Source: Alphaproteobacteria bacterium (GTDB lineage Bacteria; Pseudomonadota; Alphaproteobacteria; UBA6615). From it: a stretch of DNA of 50,070 nt. The notes under the pieces are model-generated. The model was not told the DNA's origin. It saw only the letters and a list, made by a program, of their open reading frames with translations, and searched no databases. Below, in pieces: positions 23,676 through 32,859 of this stretch. A program made the translations under genes and the position numbers. The stretch's first letter is position 1. Each line of letters opens with the position of its first letter. The stretch spans positions 1 to 50,070 of the forward strand of contig JANQOE010000042.1 in assembly GCA_028279245.1 (NCBI GenBank), in the 5' to 3' direction.

Positions 23676-26050
23676 CCGGTCGCCGCCTGCACCGGGCGAA
23701 ACCGGTCCAGGCACGCGGCGGCACAGGCATCCAGGATGGCCGCGCTATCGATCCGATACTGGGCGAACAGATCCGGGATGTCGCCGGATTGCCCAAAATG
23801 CTCCACACCGAGTGCCCGCAGCCGGTGACCCTGCACTGAGCCGAGCCAGCTGAGACCCAAGGGGTGCGCGTCGGTCACAGTCACGATCCGCGCGTCCCGC
23901 GGCACAGCCGCTAGCAACCTTTCGACATGCGCCTGCGCGTGGATGCGCCCGTCCTGCCGGGCCACCTCCGCCGCGTGCCACCCTGCGTTCAAGCGGTCGG
24001 CGGAGGTGACGGCCAGCAGCCCGGCACCGGGGATCTCGTCAAGGATCTGCCCATGGGCCTCGATCGCCTCGGGCGCAACGGCGCCGGTGTATGCAATCAC
24101 CAGCATCGTGTCGGGTGCCGGCGCTTGCATCCAATACCCGCCGTCGATGATCTCCTGCCGCGACTCATCGCTGACCGTGCGCGCCGGTTGCGCCACGGGC
24201 CGCGTCGAGAGCCGGAGGTAGACGGCACCGCCTTCCATATCGCGCAGCCAGTTGGTCGGGCTCTGTCCGGACCCGTCGCGCTGGATGTAGTCGAACGCCC
24301 ACGCCATGATCGCCGCCAACTCGTCGGCAAAGGCCGGCTCGAAGGAGGCAAGGCCATCCTGGGCGATGCCATTGAGCGGCGCCGAGATCGACTGGTGCGC
24401 GCCACCCTCCGGCGCCAGCGAAATGCCCGATGGCGTGGCCGCCAGAATGAACCGAGCATCCTGGTAGCAGGCATAGTTCAACGCATCGAGCCCGCGCGAG
24501 ATGAAGGGATCATAGAGCGTGCCGACCGGTAGCAAGCGCGCGCCGAACAGTGAGTGGGACAAGCCGGCGGCCGCCAACAGCAGGAACAGATTATTCTCGG
24601 CGATGCCCAGCTCGATATGTTGCCCATCCGGTCCTTTCTCCCACTTCAACGGCGACGCAACGGACTGCTCCCGGAAGGTGTCGGCGGCCACGGCGCGGCC
24701 GAAAACAGCGCGCCTGTTGACCCAGCCGGCAAGGTTCGTCGAAACCGTGACATCGGGAGATGTCGTCAAGATCCGCCCGGCCAGCGTCTCGTCACTCCGC
24801 GCCAGCTCATTCATGATCTTGCCAAACGCATCCTGCGTGGACATCGAACTGGCCTGTGGCGCCGTAATCGCGCTGACGGGAATCCGGTCGCTGGCCGGCA
24901 CCGGCATACCCTGCACCAAAGGCACTGACTTGAGATACGCGGCGAAGGTCTCAGGGTCGCAGCCCAAGCCGGCCGACACGTCCCATTCCGCCCCTTCCGG
25001 GATCCCAGCCGTTTCGCGGAACACCGCCATTTGCGCCGGCGTCATCAGCCCCGCATGGTTGTCCTTGTGGCCGGCCAGCGGCAATCGATGCCCCTTGATC
25101 GTGTAGGCGATGAAGCAGTGCGGGCGATCGCTGGCAACTGCATCGAACGCATCGGCCAGCACCTCCATGTCGTGGCCGCCAAGGTTCGTCATGAGGTCCT
25201 GCAGACCTTGGTCGTCATGGGAGTCCAAGAACTCGGCCAAACCGCGCGTGCCGGCCAAGGCCGTCTGCAGTTCCATGCGCCAGGCTGCCCCGCCCTTGAA
25301 GGTGAGGGCCGAGTAGAGCTGGTTCGGGCAGTCGTCGATCCACTGCTTGAGCGCTTCGCCGGCCGGTCCTTCGAACGCAGTCAACAGACGCCGGCCGTAC
25401 TTCAGGCTGACGACCTCCCAACCGACATTGACGAAAAACTCGCGGATCCGCTGGAACAACGCATCGTTGACGACACCGTCCAGGCTGTGCCGGTTGTAGT
25501 CGATGACCCACCAGAGGTTCCGCACATCGTGCTTCCAGCCCTCGAGCAACGCTTCGAAGACGTTGCCCTCGTCCAGTTCGGCGTCGCCGAGCACCGCAAC
25601 CATGCGGCCGGCTGGGCGGTCGGTCAGACTGTGCAAGCGCACATAGTCCTGCACGAGTGACGCGAACATCGTGACCCCGACACCCAGGCCGACCGACCCG
25701 GTCGAGAAATCAACCTCCGGCAGATCCTTCGTCCGTGACGGGTAGGACTGGGCACCGCCCAAAGCACGAAACCGCTCCAGCTTTTCGCGGGTTTGCTGCC
25801 CGAGGAGATATTGGATCGCGTGGTACACGGGTGCGGCGTGCGGCTTGACCGCTACGCGATCGTGCGGACGCAGCGCATGCATGTACAAGGCAGTGAGGAT
25901 CGTCGCTGACGATGCGGAGGACGACTGGTGGCCACCCACCTTCAGGCCGTCCCGCGACGGCCGGATGTGGTTGGCATGGTGGATCATCCAGCACGCCAGC
26001 CACAGCACCTTCCGTTCGATCTCCTCCAACATTCGCAGATTCTTCGACAC
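23672..26050 (-). CDS. AceE-like homodimeric 2-oxoacid dehydrogenase E1 / transketolase family protein
   Basis: A 792-residue thiamin-diphosphate enzyme. The N-terminal region HANHIRPSRDGLKVGGHQSS, the ThDP motif GDAELDEGN (ending at WWVIDYNRHSLDG) and the later stretch KGHRLPLAGHKDNHAGLM follow AceE, the homodimeric pyruvate dehydrogenase E1, rather than metabolic transketolase (TktA). It is about 95 residues shorter than E. coli AceE (887). Middle and C-terminal transketolase domains are present (ELGIAENNLFLLLAAAGLSHS). No E2 or E3 gene is near, so the acceptor and substrate are unknown; databases often label such proteins transketolase. GTG 26050 follows AGAGGA. The promoter gap is shared with the divergent mmsA. 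Confidence 0.8.
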   Translation of the reverse strand: MSKNLRMLEEIERKVLWLACWMIHHANHIRPSRDGLKVGGHQSSSASSATILTALYMHALRPHDRVAVKPHAAPVYHAIQYLLGQQTREKLERFRALGGAQSYPSRTKDLPEVDFSTGSVGLGVGVTMFASLVQDYVRLHSLTDRPAGRMVAVLGDAELDEGNVFEALLEGWKHDVRNLWWVIDYNRHSLDGVVNDALFQRIREFFVNVGWEVVSLKYGRRLLTAFEGPAGEALKQWIDDCPNQLYSALTFKGGAAWRMELQTALAGTRGLAEFLDSHDDQGLQDLMTNLGGHDMEVLADAFDAVASDRPHCFIAYTIKGHRLPLAGHKDNHAGLMTPAQMAVFRETAGIPEGAEWDVSAGLGCDPETFAAYLKSVPLVQGMPVPASDRIPVSAITAPQASSMSTQDAFGKIMNELARSDETLAGRILTTSPDVTVSTNLAGWVNRRAVFGRAVAADTFREQSVASPLKWEKGPDGQHIELGIAENNLFLLLAAAGLSHSLFGARLLPVGTLYDPFISRGLDALNYACYQDARFILAATPSGISLAPEGGAHQSISAPLNGIAQDGLASFEPAFADELAAIMAWAFDYIQRDGSGQSPTNWLRDMEGGAVYLRLSTRPVAQPARTVSDESRQEIIDGGYWMQAPAPDTMLVIAYTGAVAPEAIEAHGQILDEIPGAGLLAVTSADRLNAGWHAAEVARQDGRIHAQAHVERLLAAVPRDARIVTVTDAHPLGLSWLGSVQGHRLRALGVEHFGQSGDIPDLFAQYRIDSAAILDACAAACLDRFRPVQAATG

Positions 26051-26086
26051 TTTGTCCTCTCACAATGGCCGATAGCTTGAGTCGCT

Positions 26087-26103
26087 AACGGTCTGAAACC
26101 GTT
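26087..26103. promoter_or_regulatory. Inverted repeat between the AceE-like gene and mmsA
   Basis: AACGGT, five bases, ACCGTT: perfect 6-bp arms, located 37 bp from the AceE-like start and 105 bp from mmsA. It could serve as one operator for both divergent genes. The regulator is unknown. Confidence 0.4.
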
Positions 26104-26207
26104 GAAGAAAACGAAGGAAGGATAGCTCCCGCGCGGCCATCTTGCGCTCGGCGCCCGGTGCGGGCAAGTTGATCCGGAAGTTAGGCGCCGCCTTCAGGAG
26201 TTCCCCA

Positions 26208-27704
26208 ATGGAAACCGTTCAGCACTACGTCAATGGTAAGAAAATCGACGGTCGTTCCGGGCGTTTTGCGCCTGTCTTCAACCCGGCCACGGGCGAACAG
26301 CCGCGGCAGGTCGCGCTGGCGGCGGCGTCGGAAGTAGACCAGGCGGTAAGCGCCGCCCGTGAAGCGTTGCCCGGCTGGGCAAACACCCCGCCGCTGCGGC
26401 GCGCCCGCGTGATGTTCAAGTTCAATGAACTCCTCAACCAGCATCGCAAAGAACTCGCCGAAATCATCACCGACGAACACGGCAAAACCTTGCCCGATGC
26501 CGATGGTGAGATCACGCGCGGTTTGGAGGTCGTGGAGTTTGCCTGCGGCATTCCCCAGCTGCTGAAGGGTGAGTTCACCGAGAATGTCGGCACGATGGTC
26601 GACAGCTACTCAACCCGGCAGCCGCTGGGTGTTTGCGCCGGTATCACGCCCTTCAACTTCCCGGCCATGGTGCCGATGTGGATGTTCCCCATCGCCATTG
26701 CCTGCGGCAACACCTTCATCCTGAAGCCGTCGGAGCGCGATCCTTCGGCCGCCCTGTTCCTTGCCGACATGCTGTCGCAAGCTGGATTGCCGCCGGGCGT
26801 CTTCAATGTCGTGCATGGCGACAAGGAAGCGGTCGATGCCATCCTGACCCATCCGGGCATCGCCTCGGTCAGCTTCGTCGGCTCGACCCCAATCGCCGAG
26901 TACATCTACACAACCGGCACCGCGAACCATAAACGGGTCCAGGCCCTCGGCGGTGCGAAAAACCACATGGTGGTGATGCCCGACGCGGATCTGGACCAGG
27001 CGACCGATGCGCTGATGGGGGCCGGCTACGGCTCGGCCGGCCAGCGGTGCATGGCCATTTCGGTGGCCGTCGCGGTCGGCGATGAGACCGCCGATAGCCT
27101 CGTGGGCAAGCTGGTCCCGCGCATTCAGGCCCTGAAGGTCGGCCCTGGTACGGATTCCGACAACGACATGGGCCCGTTGGTCACCAAGGACGCGCTCCAG
27201 CGTGTCAGCAACTACATCGATGTCGGCCGGGAGGAAGGCGCCGAACTCGTCGTCGACGGCCGTGGCCTTAGTCTGCAGGGTTATGAGAACGGCTACTACA
27301 TCGGCGGCTCACTGTTCGACCGCGTGAAGTCCGACATGCGGATCTATAAAGAAGAGATTTTCGGCCCGGTACTTTCGGTCGTACGGGCCAATGACTATGA
27401 CGAGGCCCTGGGCCTGGTGAACGACCACGAGTACGGCAACGGCACCGCGATCTTCACCCGGGATGGCGACGCCGCCCGCGACTTCAGTGCCCGCGCGCAA
27501 ATCGGCATGGTCGGCGTTAATGTGCCGATCCCGGTGCCGGTGGCCTATCACAGCTTCGGCGGCTGGAAACGCTCGCTGTTCGGCGACATCCACATGCATG
27601 GGCCCGAAGGTGTCCGCTTCTTCACCAAGTTGAAGACGGTGACGGCGCGCTGGCCCACCGGCATTCGTGGCGGCGCTGAGTTCGTCATGCCGACCATGAA
27701 GTAA
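26208..27704 (+). CDS. mmsA: Methylmalonate-semialdehyde dehydrogenase, CoA-acylating
   Basis: A 498-residue aldehyde dehydrogenase that converts methylmalonate or malonate semialdehyde to propionyl-CoA or acetyl-CoA with NAD and CoA. It ends valine and myo-inositol breakdown (as IolA). The catalytic C281 lies in [14 protein letters not shown], the signature of this subfamily. [20 protein letters not shown] and the N-terminal [13 protein letters not shown] also match it. ATG 26208 has AGGAG eight bases upstream; an open frame extends to 26142 without one. The iolB and iolC genes at 48.7-50 kb give it a natural partner pathway, though other valine genes may lie elsewhere. The cyclase gene follows after 17 bp. 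Confidence 0.95.
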   Translation: METVQHYVNGKKIDGRSGRFAPVFNPATGEQPRQVALAAASEVDQAVSAAREALPGWANTPPLRRARVMFKFNELLNQHRKELAEIITDEHGKTLPDADGEITRGLEVVEFACGIPQLLKGEFTENVGTMVDSYSTRQPLGVCAGITPFNFPAMVPMWMFPIAIACGNTFILKPSERDPSAALFLADMLSQAGLPPGVFNVVHGDKEAVDAILTHPGIASVSFVGSTPIAEYIYTTGTANHKRVQALGGAKNHMVVMPDADLDQATDALMGAGYGSAGQRCMAISVAVAVGDETADSLVGKLVPRIQALKVGPGTDSDNDMGPLVTKDALQRVSNYIDVGREEGAELVVDGRGLSLQGYENGYYIGGSLFDRVKSDMRIYKEEIFGPVLSVVRANDYDEALGLVNDHEYGNGTAIFTRDGDAARDFSARAQIGMVGVNVPIPVPVAYHSFGGWKRSLFGDIHMHGPEGVRFFTKLKTVTARWPTGIRGGAEFVMPTMK

Positions 27705-27721
27705 TTACGGCGGGCCGACCG

Positions 27722-29557
27722 ATGGCCGCAGCGACGGAAACGGCTGGCGCACCCCAGCGGCGGTTCTCGCTCAGCCTCACCCTCGCGGTTTGTATCGGTT
27801 CGCTGGTCGTCGTTGCCGTCGCGGCGGTGCTTGCGGTGAGTTGGTTTGCCGGTCTCCGCAACACGTTCAGCTTCATCAACCAGAACGCTGTGTCGATCGT
27901 CCATACGATCGAGTCACGCGTCCGCGGCCATTTGGAACCGGCGGAGGCGCAGCTCGCCTTCCTGGCCAGGCAAATCCGCGCCGGCCAACTCGACCCGTCC
28001 GATACCGATGCGATGGTCCGCGTCCTACTCGGCGCTTTGGCCGCGGCCCCGCAGGTCGGCGCGGTCTTCTATTGGAACAGCGACTTGCGGCGGGTGGGGG
28101 TCAGCGCCTCACCGGCAGGTGTCGAAACGATCATTCGCGATGACTCCGGCGATCCGTTGGTTCCCGAGGTGTTGGAGCAGATGATTGCCGCCGATGGCCC
28201 GCTTTGGGGAGAGCCTATCTTCGTGCCGGAGGTCGGTGAAACCTTCCTCAACCTGCGTCACCCGGTGCGGGATGGCCGCGACCAAACGGTGGGTTTCCTG
28301 GTCGCTGTGGTCTCGATGCGCGAGCTATCCGGCTTTATGAGCCAGATCGGCGACAGTTTCGGCGCCACGGCGTTCATTTTGTATGGCGACTCGAACGTCC
28401 TCGCCCACCCGAACCTGACATCAGTCCATCCCGATCTGTCACCAGAGCAGCCGACGGTCCCCGTCGGTCGGGTCGGCGATCTGGTCATTACCAGCTACCA
28501 GAGCGCGGACTTCGAGGGGCCATTTGCTGAGGCTTCGGCCGCCGGCGTGTCCATCGGGCGTATCGAGCTGGCCGGAGGCGAAGTCCATATTGCTTTCTCC
28601 GGTGAGCTCAACAAGTTCGGAACAGTGCCCTGGACCGTTGGAGCGCATCTCCCGATCGACCAAGTCAACAAGGAGGTGCAACGCATCATCGCGGCCGGGG
28701 CACTCGGCGCCGTGCTGCTGATCCTTTCCGTCATCCTGGCAATCGTGATCGGCCGGCTCATTGCCAAGCCGGTGGCGCGGGTGGCCGTCAGCACCAGCCA
28801 GGTAGGCCACCTGGAATTGGCGACCATCAAGGATTTGCCCAACAGCCGGATACGGGAACTCGACGATCAGGCCACTTCCTTCAATGCCATGCTGCACGGC
28901 CTTCGTTGGTTCGAGACTTACGTTCCGAAGCGGCTGGTCGAGCGGCTGATCAAGCATGGCGCCGACGGTCACATCGACTCCACCGAACGCGAACTGAGCG
29001 TATTGTTCACCGACATTGTCGGCTTCACCGCGGCGTCCGAGCGAATGTCACCGCGGGAGACCGAAGAGTTCCTCAACGACCATTTCGGTCTGCTCTCCCG
29101 CTGCGTCGAAGACGAGGAAGGCACGATCGACAAATTCATCGGTGATGCTCTGATGGCATTCTGGGGCGCCCCGGATGATCAGCCGGACCACGCAACCCGG
29201 GCCTGCCGCGCCGCCAAGGCGATGCAGACCGCGCTCGAGACAGACAACGACCGCCGGCAGAGTCTCGGTTTACCGCGGGTGCGGGTTCGCATTGGCGTAC
29301 ACACCGACCGGGTAATCGTCGGCAACATCGGCGCGCCGGGCCGTATGAACTACACGATCGTCGGCGACGGCGTGAACACGGGACAGCGGCTGGAGGGGCT
29401 TGGCAAGCAGCTCGACGACGGCAGCGATGTCGTCGTGCTGGTGAGCTCTGCTACCGCGAACAACGTCGATCAGCGGCAGGTTCAACTCCACCAGGTCGGC
29501 CATTTCGAAGTGAAGGGGAAGGGGACGTCGGTCGAGGTGTTTCGACTGAAACGCTAG
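27722..29557 (+). CDS. Class III adenylate/guanylate cyclase with extracellular Cache-like sensor
   Basis: A 611-residue membrane receptor cyclase. Transmembrane helix 1 is at about residues 18-44, a periplasmic Cache-type sensor at about 45-320, and helix 2 at about 326-348. A short HAMP-like linker is followed by the cyclase domain at about 415-590. Metal-binding Asp residues are in VLFTDIVGFT and KFIGDALMAFWG, and VNTGQRLE supplies the transition-state Asn and Arg. It probably makes cAMP from ATP, judged by the Lys of DKFIGD and the Thr of NYTIVGD, but the product is inferred. It follows mmsA by 17 bp and likely shares its promoter. Its stop overlaps that of ggt by 4 bp. Confidence 0.92.
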   Translation: MAAATETAGAPQRRFSLSLTLAVCIGSLVVVAVAAVLAVSWFAGLRNTFSFINQNAVSIVHTIESRVRGHLEPAEAQLAFLARQIRAGQLDPSDTDAMVRVLLGALAAAPQVGAVFYWNSDLRRVGVSASPAGVETIIRDDSGDPLVPEVLEQMIAADGPLWGEPIFVPEVGETFLNLRHPVRDGRDQTVGFLVAVVSMRELSGFMSQIGDSFGATAFILYGDSNVLAHPNLTSVHPDLSPEQPTVPVGRVGDLVITSYQSADFEGPFAEASAAGVSIGRIELAGGEVHIAFSGELNKFGTVPWTVGAHLPIDQVNKEVQRIIAAGALGAVLLILSVILAIVIGRLIAKPVARVAVSTSQVGHLELATIKDLPNSRIRELDDQATSFNAMLHGLRWFETYVPKRLVERLIKHGADGHIDSTERELSVLFTDIVGFTAASERMSPRETEEFLNDHFGLLSRCVEDEEGTIDKFIGDALMAFWGAPDDQPDHATRACRAAKAMQTALETDNDRRQSLGLPRVRVRIGVHTDRVIVGNIGAPGRMNYTIVGDGVNTGQRLEGLGKQLDDGSDVVVLVSSATANNVDQRQVQLHQVGHFEVKGKGTSVEVFRLKR

Positions 29558-31095
29558 ACCGTCAGGGTCACTCCGCTACGCCGGTGGTCGCCGGCTCCGG
29601 CCATCGCGCCATCTCCACTGCTTTCCGCCGCATGGACCCCGCCGAAAAACAAGCTCGGCTCTGCCCACAAGTTGGCCGACCCATCTTTCGGTGCGAACGA
29701 CGCGACGGCGTCTGCGTCATAGCCCGGCTCGGCATCCAGCTTACCATTCTCCAAATGCATGCGCGGCGCCGCGATTGCTTGATCGAGCGGCATCCCGTGG
29801 TCGATGAGGTTGAGCAGCACCTGCAAGATGGCTGTGCGAATGCGGTTCGACCCGCCTGAGCCCAGGGCCAAAACCCGGCCGTCCGCCCAGGTCACGATCG
29901 AAGGAGCCATCATCGACGACACGCGCGTGTCCGGTGCCCAATTATGGAACCCGTTCGGGTTCAGATCCTCTTCGCCGAGCACGTTGTTCAACATGAAGCC
30001 CGCGTTCGGCAGCATCACCCCGCAGCCCTCGCCATTCGACAGTGTGACGGCGGCCGCGACCCCATCACGATCGACGACGCTGATATGAGTCGTGCCGCGC
30101 ACCGCACAGGGGCGCCCCGCCACATCCGCCCGGTATTTCGTGAGAAACGCCGGATCGAGCAGATGGTCGGCACTCGACGGCGCCAGCTCGGCCAGGCCGC
30201 TCTCGACGCGTGCCTTGCTCGTCAGTTCCATGACCCGGCACAGCCGTTCGATGTGTCTACGAGAGCCGAAATCGGCTGCATCGACGGCCAGTTCTTCCGC
30301 CAACCGCAGCGCAAACGCGATCAGTATCCCGCCGCAGGAAGGCGGCGGATTGGTGTGTAAGACCGCATCCCTGTAGCCGACCCGGATCGGTTCCCGCCGG
30401 ACGACCCGATAGTTCTGCAGATCCTCGGCTAAGAGGTGCCCGCCCTGTTCGCGGGTCAGCCGCAACACCTCCGACGCAACGTCGCCGTCCGCAAAGGCCC
30501 GCGCCCCATCCCGACCCAGGCACTCCAGGCTATCCGCCAGTCCGGGGCTGACGATGCGGTCGCCATCCCGCACCAGTTCCCCGTCCGCGCGGCAGAACAC
30601 CGTGCGGGTCCGCGCCTCTGCGACATAGATCGGCGCGACGACGCGGAGCAGAAACGCTTGGAAGGGTGTAACAGTAACCCCGCGGCGCGCGAGCTCGACG
30701 GCCGGCTGCAGCAGTTCAGCCAAAGGTCGGGTGCATTCGGCGTGCTGAATGAAGGCCAAGCCGTGCGGCATGCCGGGAACCGCCGCGGACCCCACGCCGA
30801 TATGAAACTCCTGCGTGGTCTCGCCGAAGTCGGCATGGATCGAACGAAAATCGATCTCGCTGGTCGGACGCGCGTGCCGCGGCGTCTGGCAGAAAAAGTC
30901 GTAAAGCGTCACCGTTCCATCGGGCCGCCGCACTTGCATAAACCCGCCACCGCCGAGGGATGCAAGCACGGGTTCGGTCACGCAGGCCATGGCCGCTGCG
31001 GCGATGGCGGCATCGACCGCGTTGCCGCCATCGCGCAAAACGTCGGCACCCGTTTCGGCTGTATAGCGGTCACCAGCCGCAATTACGCCGCGCAT
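29554..31095 (-). CDS. ggt: Gamma-glutamyltransferase, cytoplasmic type
   Basis: A 513-residue proenzyme of the Ntn-hydrolase gamma-glutamyltransferase family, which cleaves gamma-glutamyl bonds such as in glutathione. The catalytic Thr, generated by self-cleavage, is T335 in RGTTHISVVD. The conserved PPPSCGGI, GEGCGVMLPNAGFMLNN and AGGNAVDAAIA-type N-terminus (DGGNAVDAAIAAA) are present. Unlike E. coli Ggt it has no signal peptide, so it resembles YwrD-like cytoplasmic members. It lies 66 bp downstream of soeC on the same strand, at the end of the sulfite operon, so it may draw on glutathione-linked sulfur compounds; that link is inference. The natural substrate is unknown. Confidence 0.9.
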   Translation of the reverse strand: MRGVIAAGDRYTAETGADVLRDGGNAVDAAIAAAAMACVTEPVLASLGGGGFMQVRRPDGTVTLYDFFCQTPRHARPTSEIDFRSIHADFGETTQEFHIGVGSAAVPGMPHGLAFIQHAECTRPLAELLQPAVELARRGVTVTPFQAFLLRVVAPIYVAEARTRTVFCRADGELVRDGDRIVSPGLADSLECLGRDGARAFADGDVASEVLRLTREQGGHLLAEDLQNYRVVRREPIRVGYRDAVLHTNPPPSCGGILIAFALRLAEELAVDAADFGSRRHIERLCRVMELTSKARVESGLAELAPSSADHLLDPAFLTKYRADVAGRPCAVRGTTHISVVDRDGVAAAVTLSNGEGCGVMLPNAGFMLNNVLGEEDLNPNGFHNWAPDTRVSSMMAPSIVTWADGRVLALGSGGSNRIRTAILQVLLNLIDHGMPLDQAIAAPRMHLENGKLDAEPGYDADAVASFAPKDGSANLWAEPSLFFGGVHAAESSGDGAMAGAGDHRRSGVTLTV

Positions 31096-31161
31096 GAAAG
31101 GCTCCGCCTAAGAGATTGGCAAATGGTGCTTTCTCAGACCAGAATACGGCCGGGCCGTCAA

Positions 31162-32106
31162 CTAGACGGCGAGCGTACCATAAAAGAGCGTGACCGCGTG
31201 CCGTGCTTCAGCGAAAAACAGCCATCGCTCGATGACCAACGCCACCGCCGTCAGCGCCACGGCAACACCGGCAGCGGCCACCGAGATACCGCCGGCCGAG
31301 AGCGCTGAACCCGCCGCGGCCAAGGTCGCCGCACCGCCGCACCCAAGCGCGATCCCCTTAAGCCGGCCCGCGTGTTTGCGGGCAATGACGAACCCCATTT
31401 CCCGCAACAAATAGTTTTCTGACGTGTGTGGCGCTTCGAGCGCACTGACCTGACCAAAGCGGCCAAGTCCCGTCGCCGCGCGGATGTCGTGCCGGCCATG
31501 GGCGTCATCCATCGCCCGCCAATAGCCGGACTTGGCGACCCAGCCGACCGCCAGCAAAAGGACCGCGCCCCAGGTCAACCAAGACAGACTTTGCCCGAAC
31601 AGCCCGGCAACCAAGGCCACAAGCAACCCGCCACTGCCCAGCGCGAACAATAGGTATAGCGGCACGACCCAGCGGTTGTTCCAGGCCGGGATCGGCTTCA
31701 GCGAGGCGTAGATCATCCCAGTGCACACAACGGTCAGCACCGCCAGACCGGATGCGAGCAGACCGAACACCGTCCACACGCCGCTATTCGTCCCCAGCAG
31801 CACCCAGCCGGCGCCGAACAGCAGGGCCGGTATATATGTGAGCAGTGCCGCCACGCCTTCCCGGCTCAACCAAGAGGTCCGCCACTGACTCACGGCGCGC
31901 CATGCCCGCTCCGGATGCCCCAAGTGAAACAGTGAAGACAACAACCCAATCGTGATCAGGCCCAACGCCACCAGGAACAGCACGAAACCGAGCCACCGGT
32001 CCGGCGGCAAGCCAGCGGCCGCCGCAGCCACGCCGACCCATATCAGCGCGCCATAGCCGGCGCCCGAGGAAACCGTGAACAGAATGACCGAAGGCGCGGG
32101 ATGCAC
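31162..32106 (-). CDS. soeC: SoeC/DmsC-type membrane anchor of sulfite dehydrogenase
   Basis: A 314-residue integral membrane protein with about eight transmembrane helices, of the DmsC anchor family. The N-terminal stretch FTVSSGAGYGALIWVGVA and SLFHLGHPERAWRAVSQWRTSWLSRE are the DmsC landmarks; the latter contains the His and Arg that face the quinone. It holds SoeB and SoeA to the cytoplasmic face of the inner membrane and passes electrons to the quinone pool. The start is GTG 32106, 3 bp after the soeB stop, so the genes are co-translated. Without the soeA context, dimethyl-sulfoxide or other DMSO-family reductases would also fit. Confidence 0.88.
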   Translation of the reverse strand: MHPAPSVILFTVSSGAGYGALIWVGVAAAAAGLPPDRWLGFVLFLVALGLITIGLLSSLFHLGHPERAWRAVSQWRTSWLSREGVAALLTYIPALLFGAGWVLLGTNSGVWTVFGLLASGLAVLTVVCTGMIYASLKPIPAWNNRWVVPLYLLFALGSGGLLVALVAGLFGQSLSWLTWGAVLLLAVGWVAKSGYWRAMDDAHGRHDIRAATGLGRFGQVSALEAPHTSENYLLREMGFVIARKHAGRLKGIALGCGGAATLAAAGSALSAGGISVAAAGVAVALTAVALVIERWLFFAEARHAVTLFYGTLAV

Positions 32107-32109
32107 GGG

Positions 32110-32859
32110 TCAGCGCGACAGCATGCGGTCGACCCAGCCCAGGAAGCTCGCGACGTCCGAACCTGACTCGCCGGGCGTCGCCGCGGTATCGGTCTCTTGT
32201 TGCGGGGCCCGGCGTGGTCGCGGCGGCAGGTACTTGTTGACCGGCTTGTACCCCATGTCCGGCAGCAGGTCGTAGCCGCCGCGTTCCGCCACCATGCGCG
32301 ACACATCCGAGCTGTCGTCGCCAAGGTCGCCGAAATGCCGCGCCCCGGCCGGGCAGGTCGCCACACAGGCTGGCACGCGGTCCGTCTCGTCCAGATTCTC
32401 GTTGTAGATCTTGTCGATGCACAGCGTGCACTTCTTCATGACGCCGTCATCTTCGTCGAACTCGCGCGCGCCATACGGGCAGGCCCAGGAACACAGCTTG
32501 CAGCCGATGCAGGTGTCCGCGTTCACCAACACGATGCCATCTTCCGCCCGCTTGTAGGACGCACCTGTCGGGCAGACGGTGACGCATGCCGGTTCCTCGC
32601 AGTGCAGACAACTGCGCGGGAAATGAACGGTTCGGCTCTGACCCGCGTCGCGATCATTGGTGACTTCGTAGGTGTGGATGCGATTGAACCAAACACCTGA
32701 CGGCTCGGCGCCGTAGGGGTCGCGATCGGTCATCGGCGCGGAATGGCCGCCGCTGTTCCATTCCTTGCAGTTCACCGCGCACGCATGGCAGCCGACACAG
32801 ATGTCCAGGTCGATGACCAGTCCAAGCTTCTTGTCGGTCGATGTCGGGAGCGAAGTCAC
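32110..32859 (-). CDS. soeB: SoeB-type 4Fe-4S subunit of sulfite dehydrogenase
   Basis: A 249-residue ferredoxin-like subunit with four cysteine clusters for four 4Fe-4S centres: CVGCHACAVNC, CLHCEEPACVTVCP, CIGCKLCSWACP and CTLCIDK with CVATCP. This is the DmsB/PhsB/SoeB pattern. It carries electrons from the molybdenum subunit to the membrane anchor. No signal peptide is present, which suits the cytoplasmic SoeABC complex. The start GTG 32859 overlaps the soeA stop by 4 bp (GTGA), a sign of translational coupling and equal amounts of the two subunits. Confidence 0.92.
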   Translation of the reverse strand: MTSLPTSTDKKLGLVIDLDICVGCHACAVNCKEWNSGGHSAPMTDRDPYGAEPSGVWFNRIHTYEVTNDRDAGQSRTVHFPRSCLHCEEPACVTVCPTGASYKRAEDGIVLVNADTCIGCKLCSWACPYGAREFDEDDGVMKKCTLCIDKIYNENLDETDRVPACVATCPAGARHFGDLGDDSSDVSRMVAERGGYDLLPDMGYKPVNKYLPPRPRRAPQQETDTAATPGESGSDVASFLGWVDRMLSR

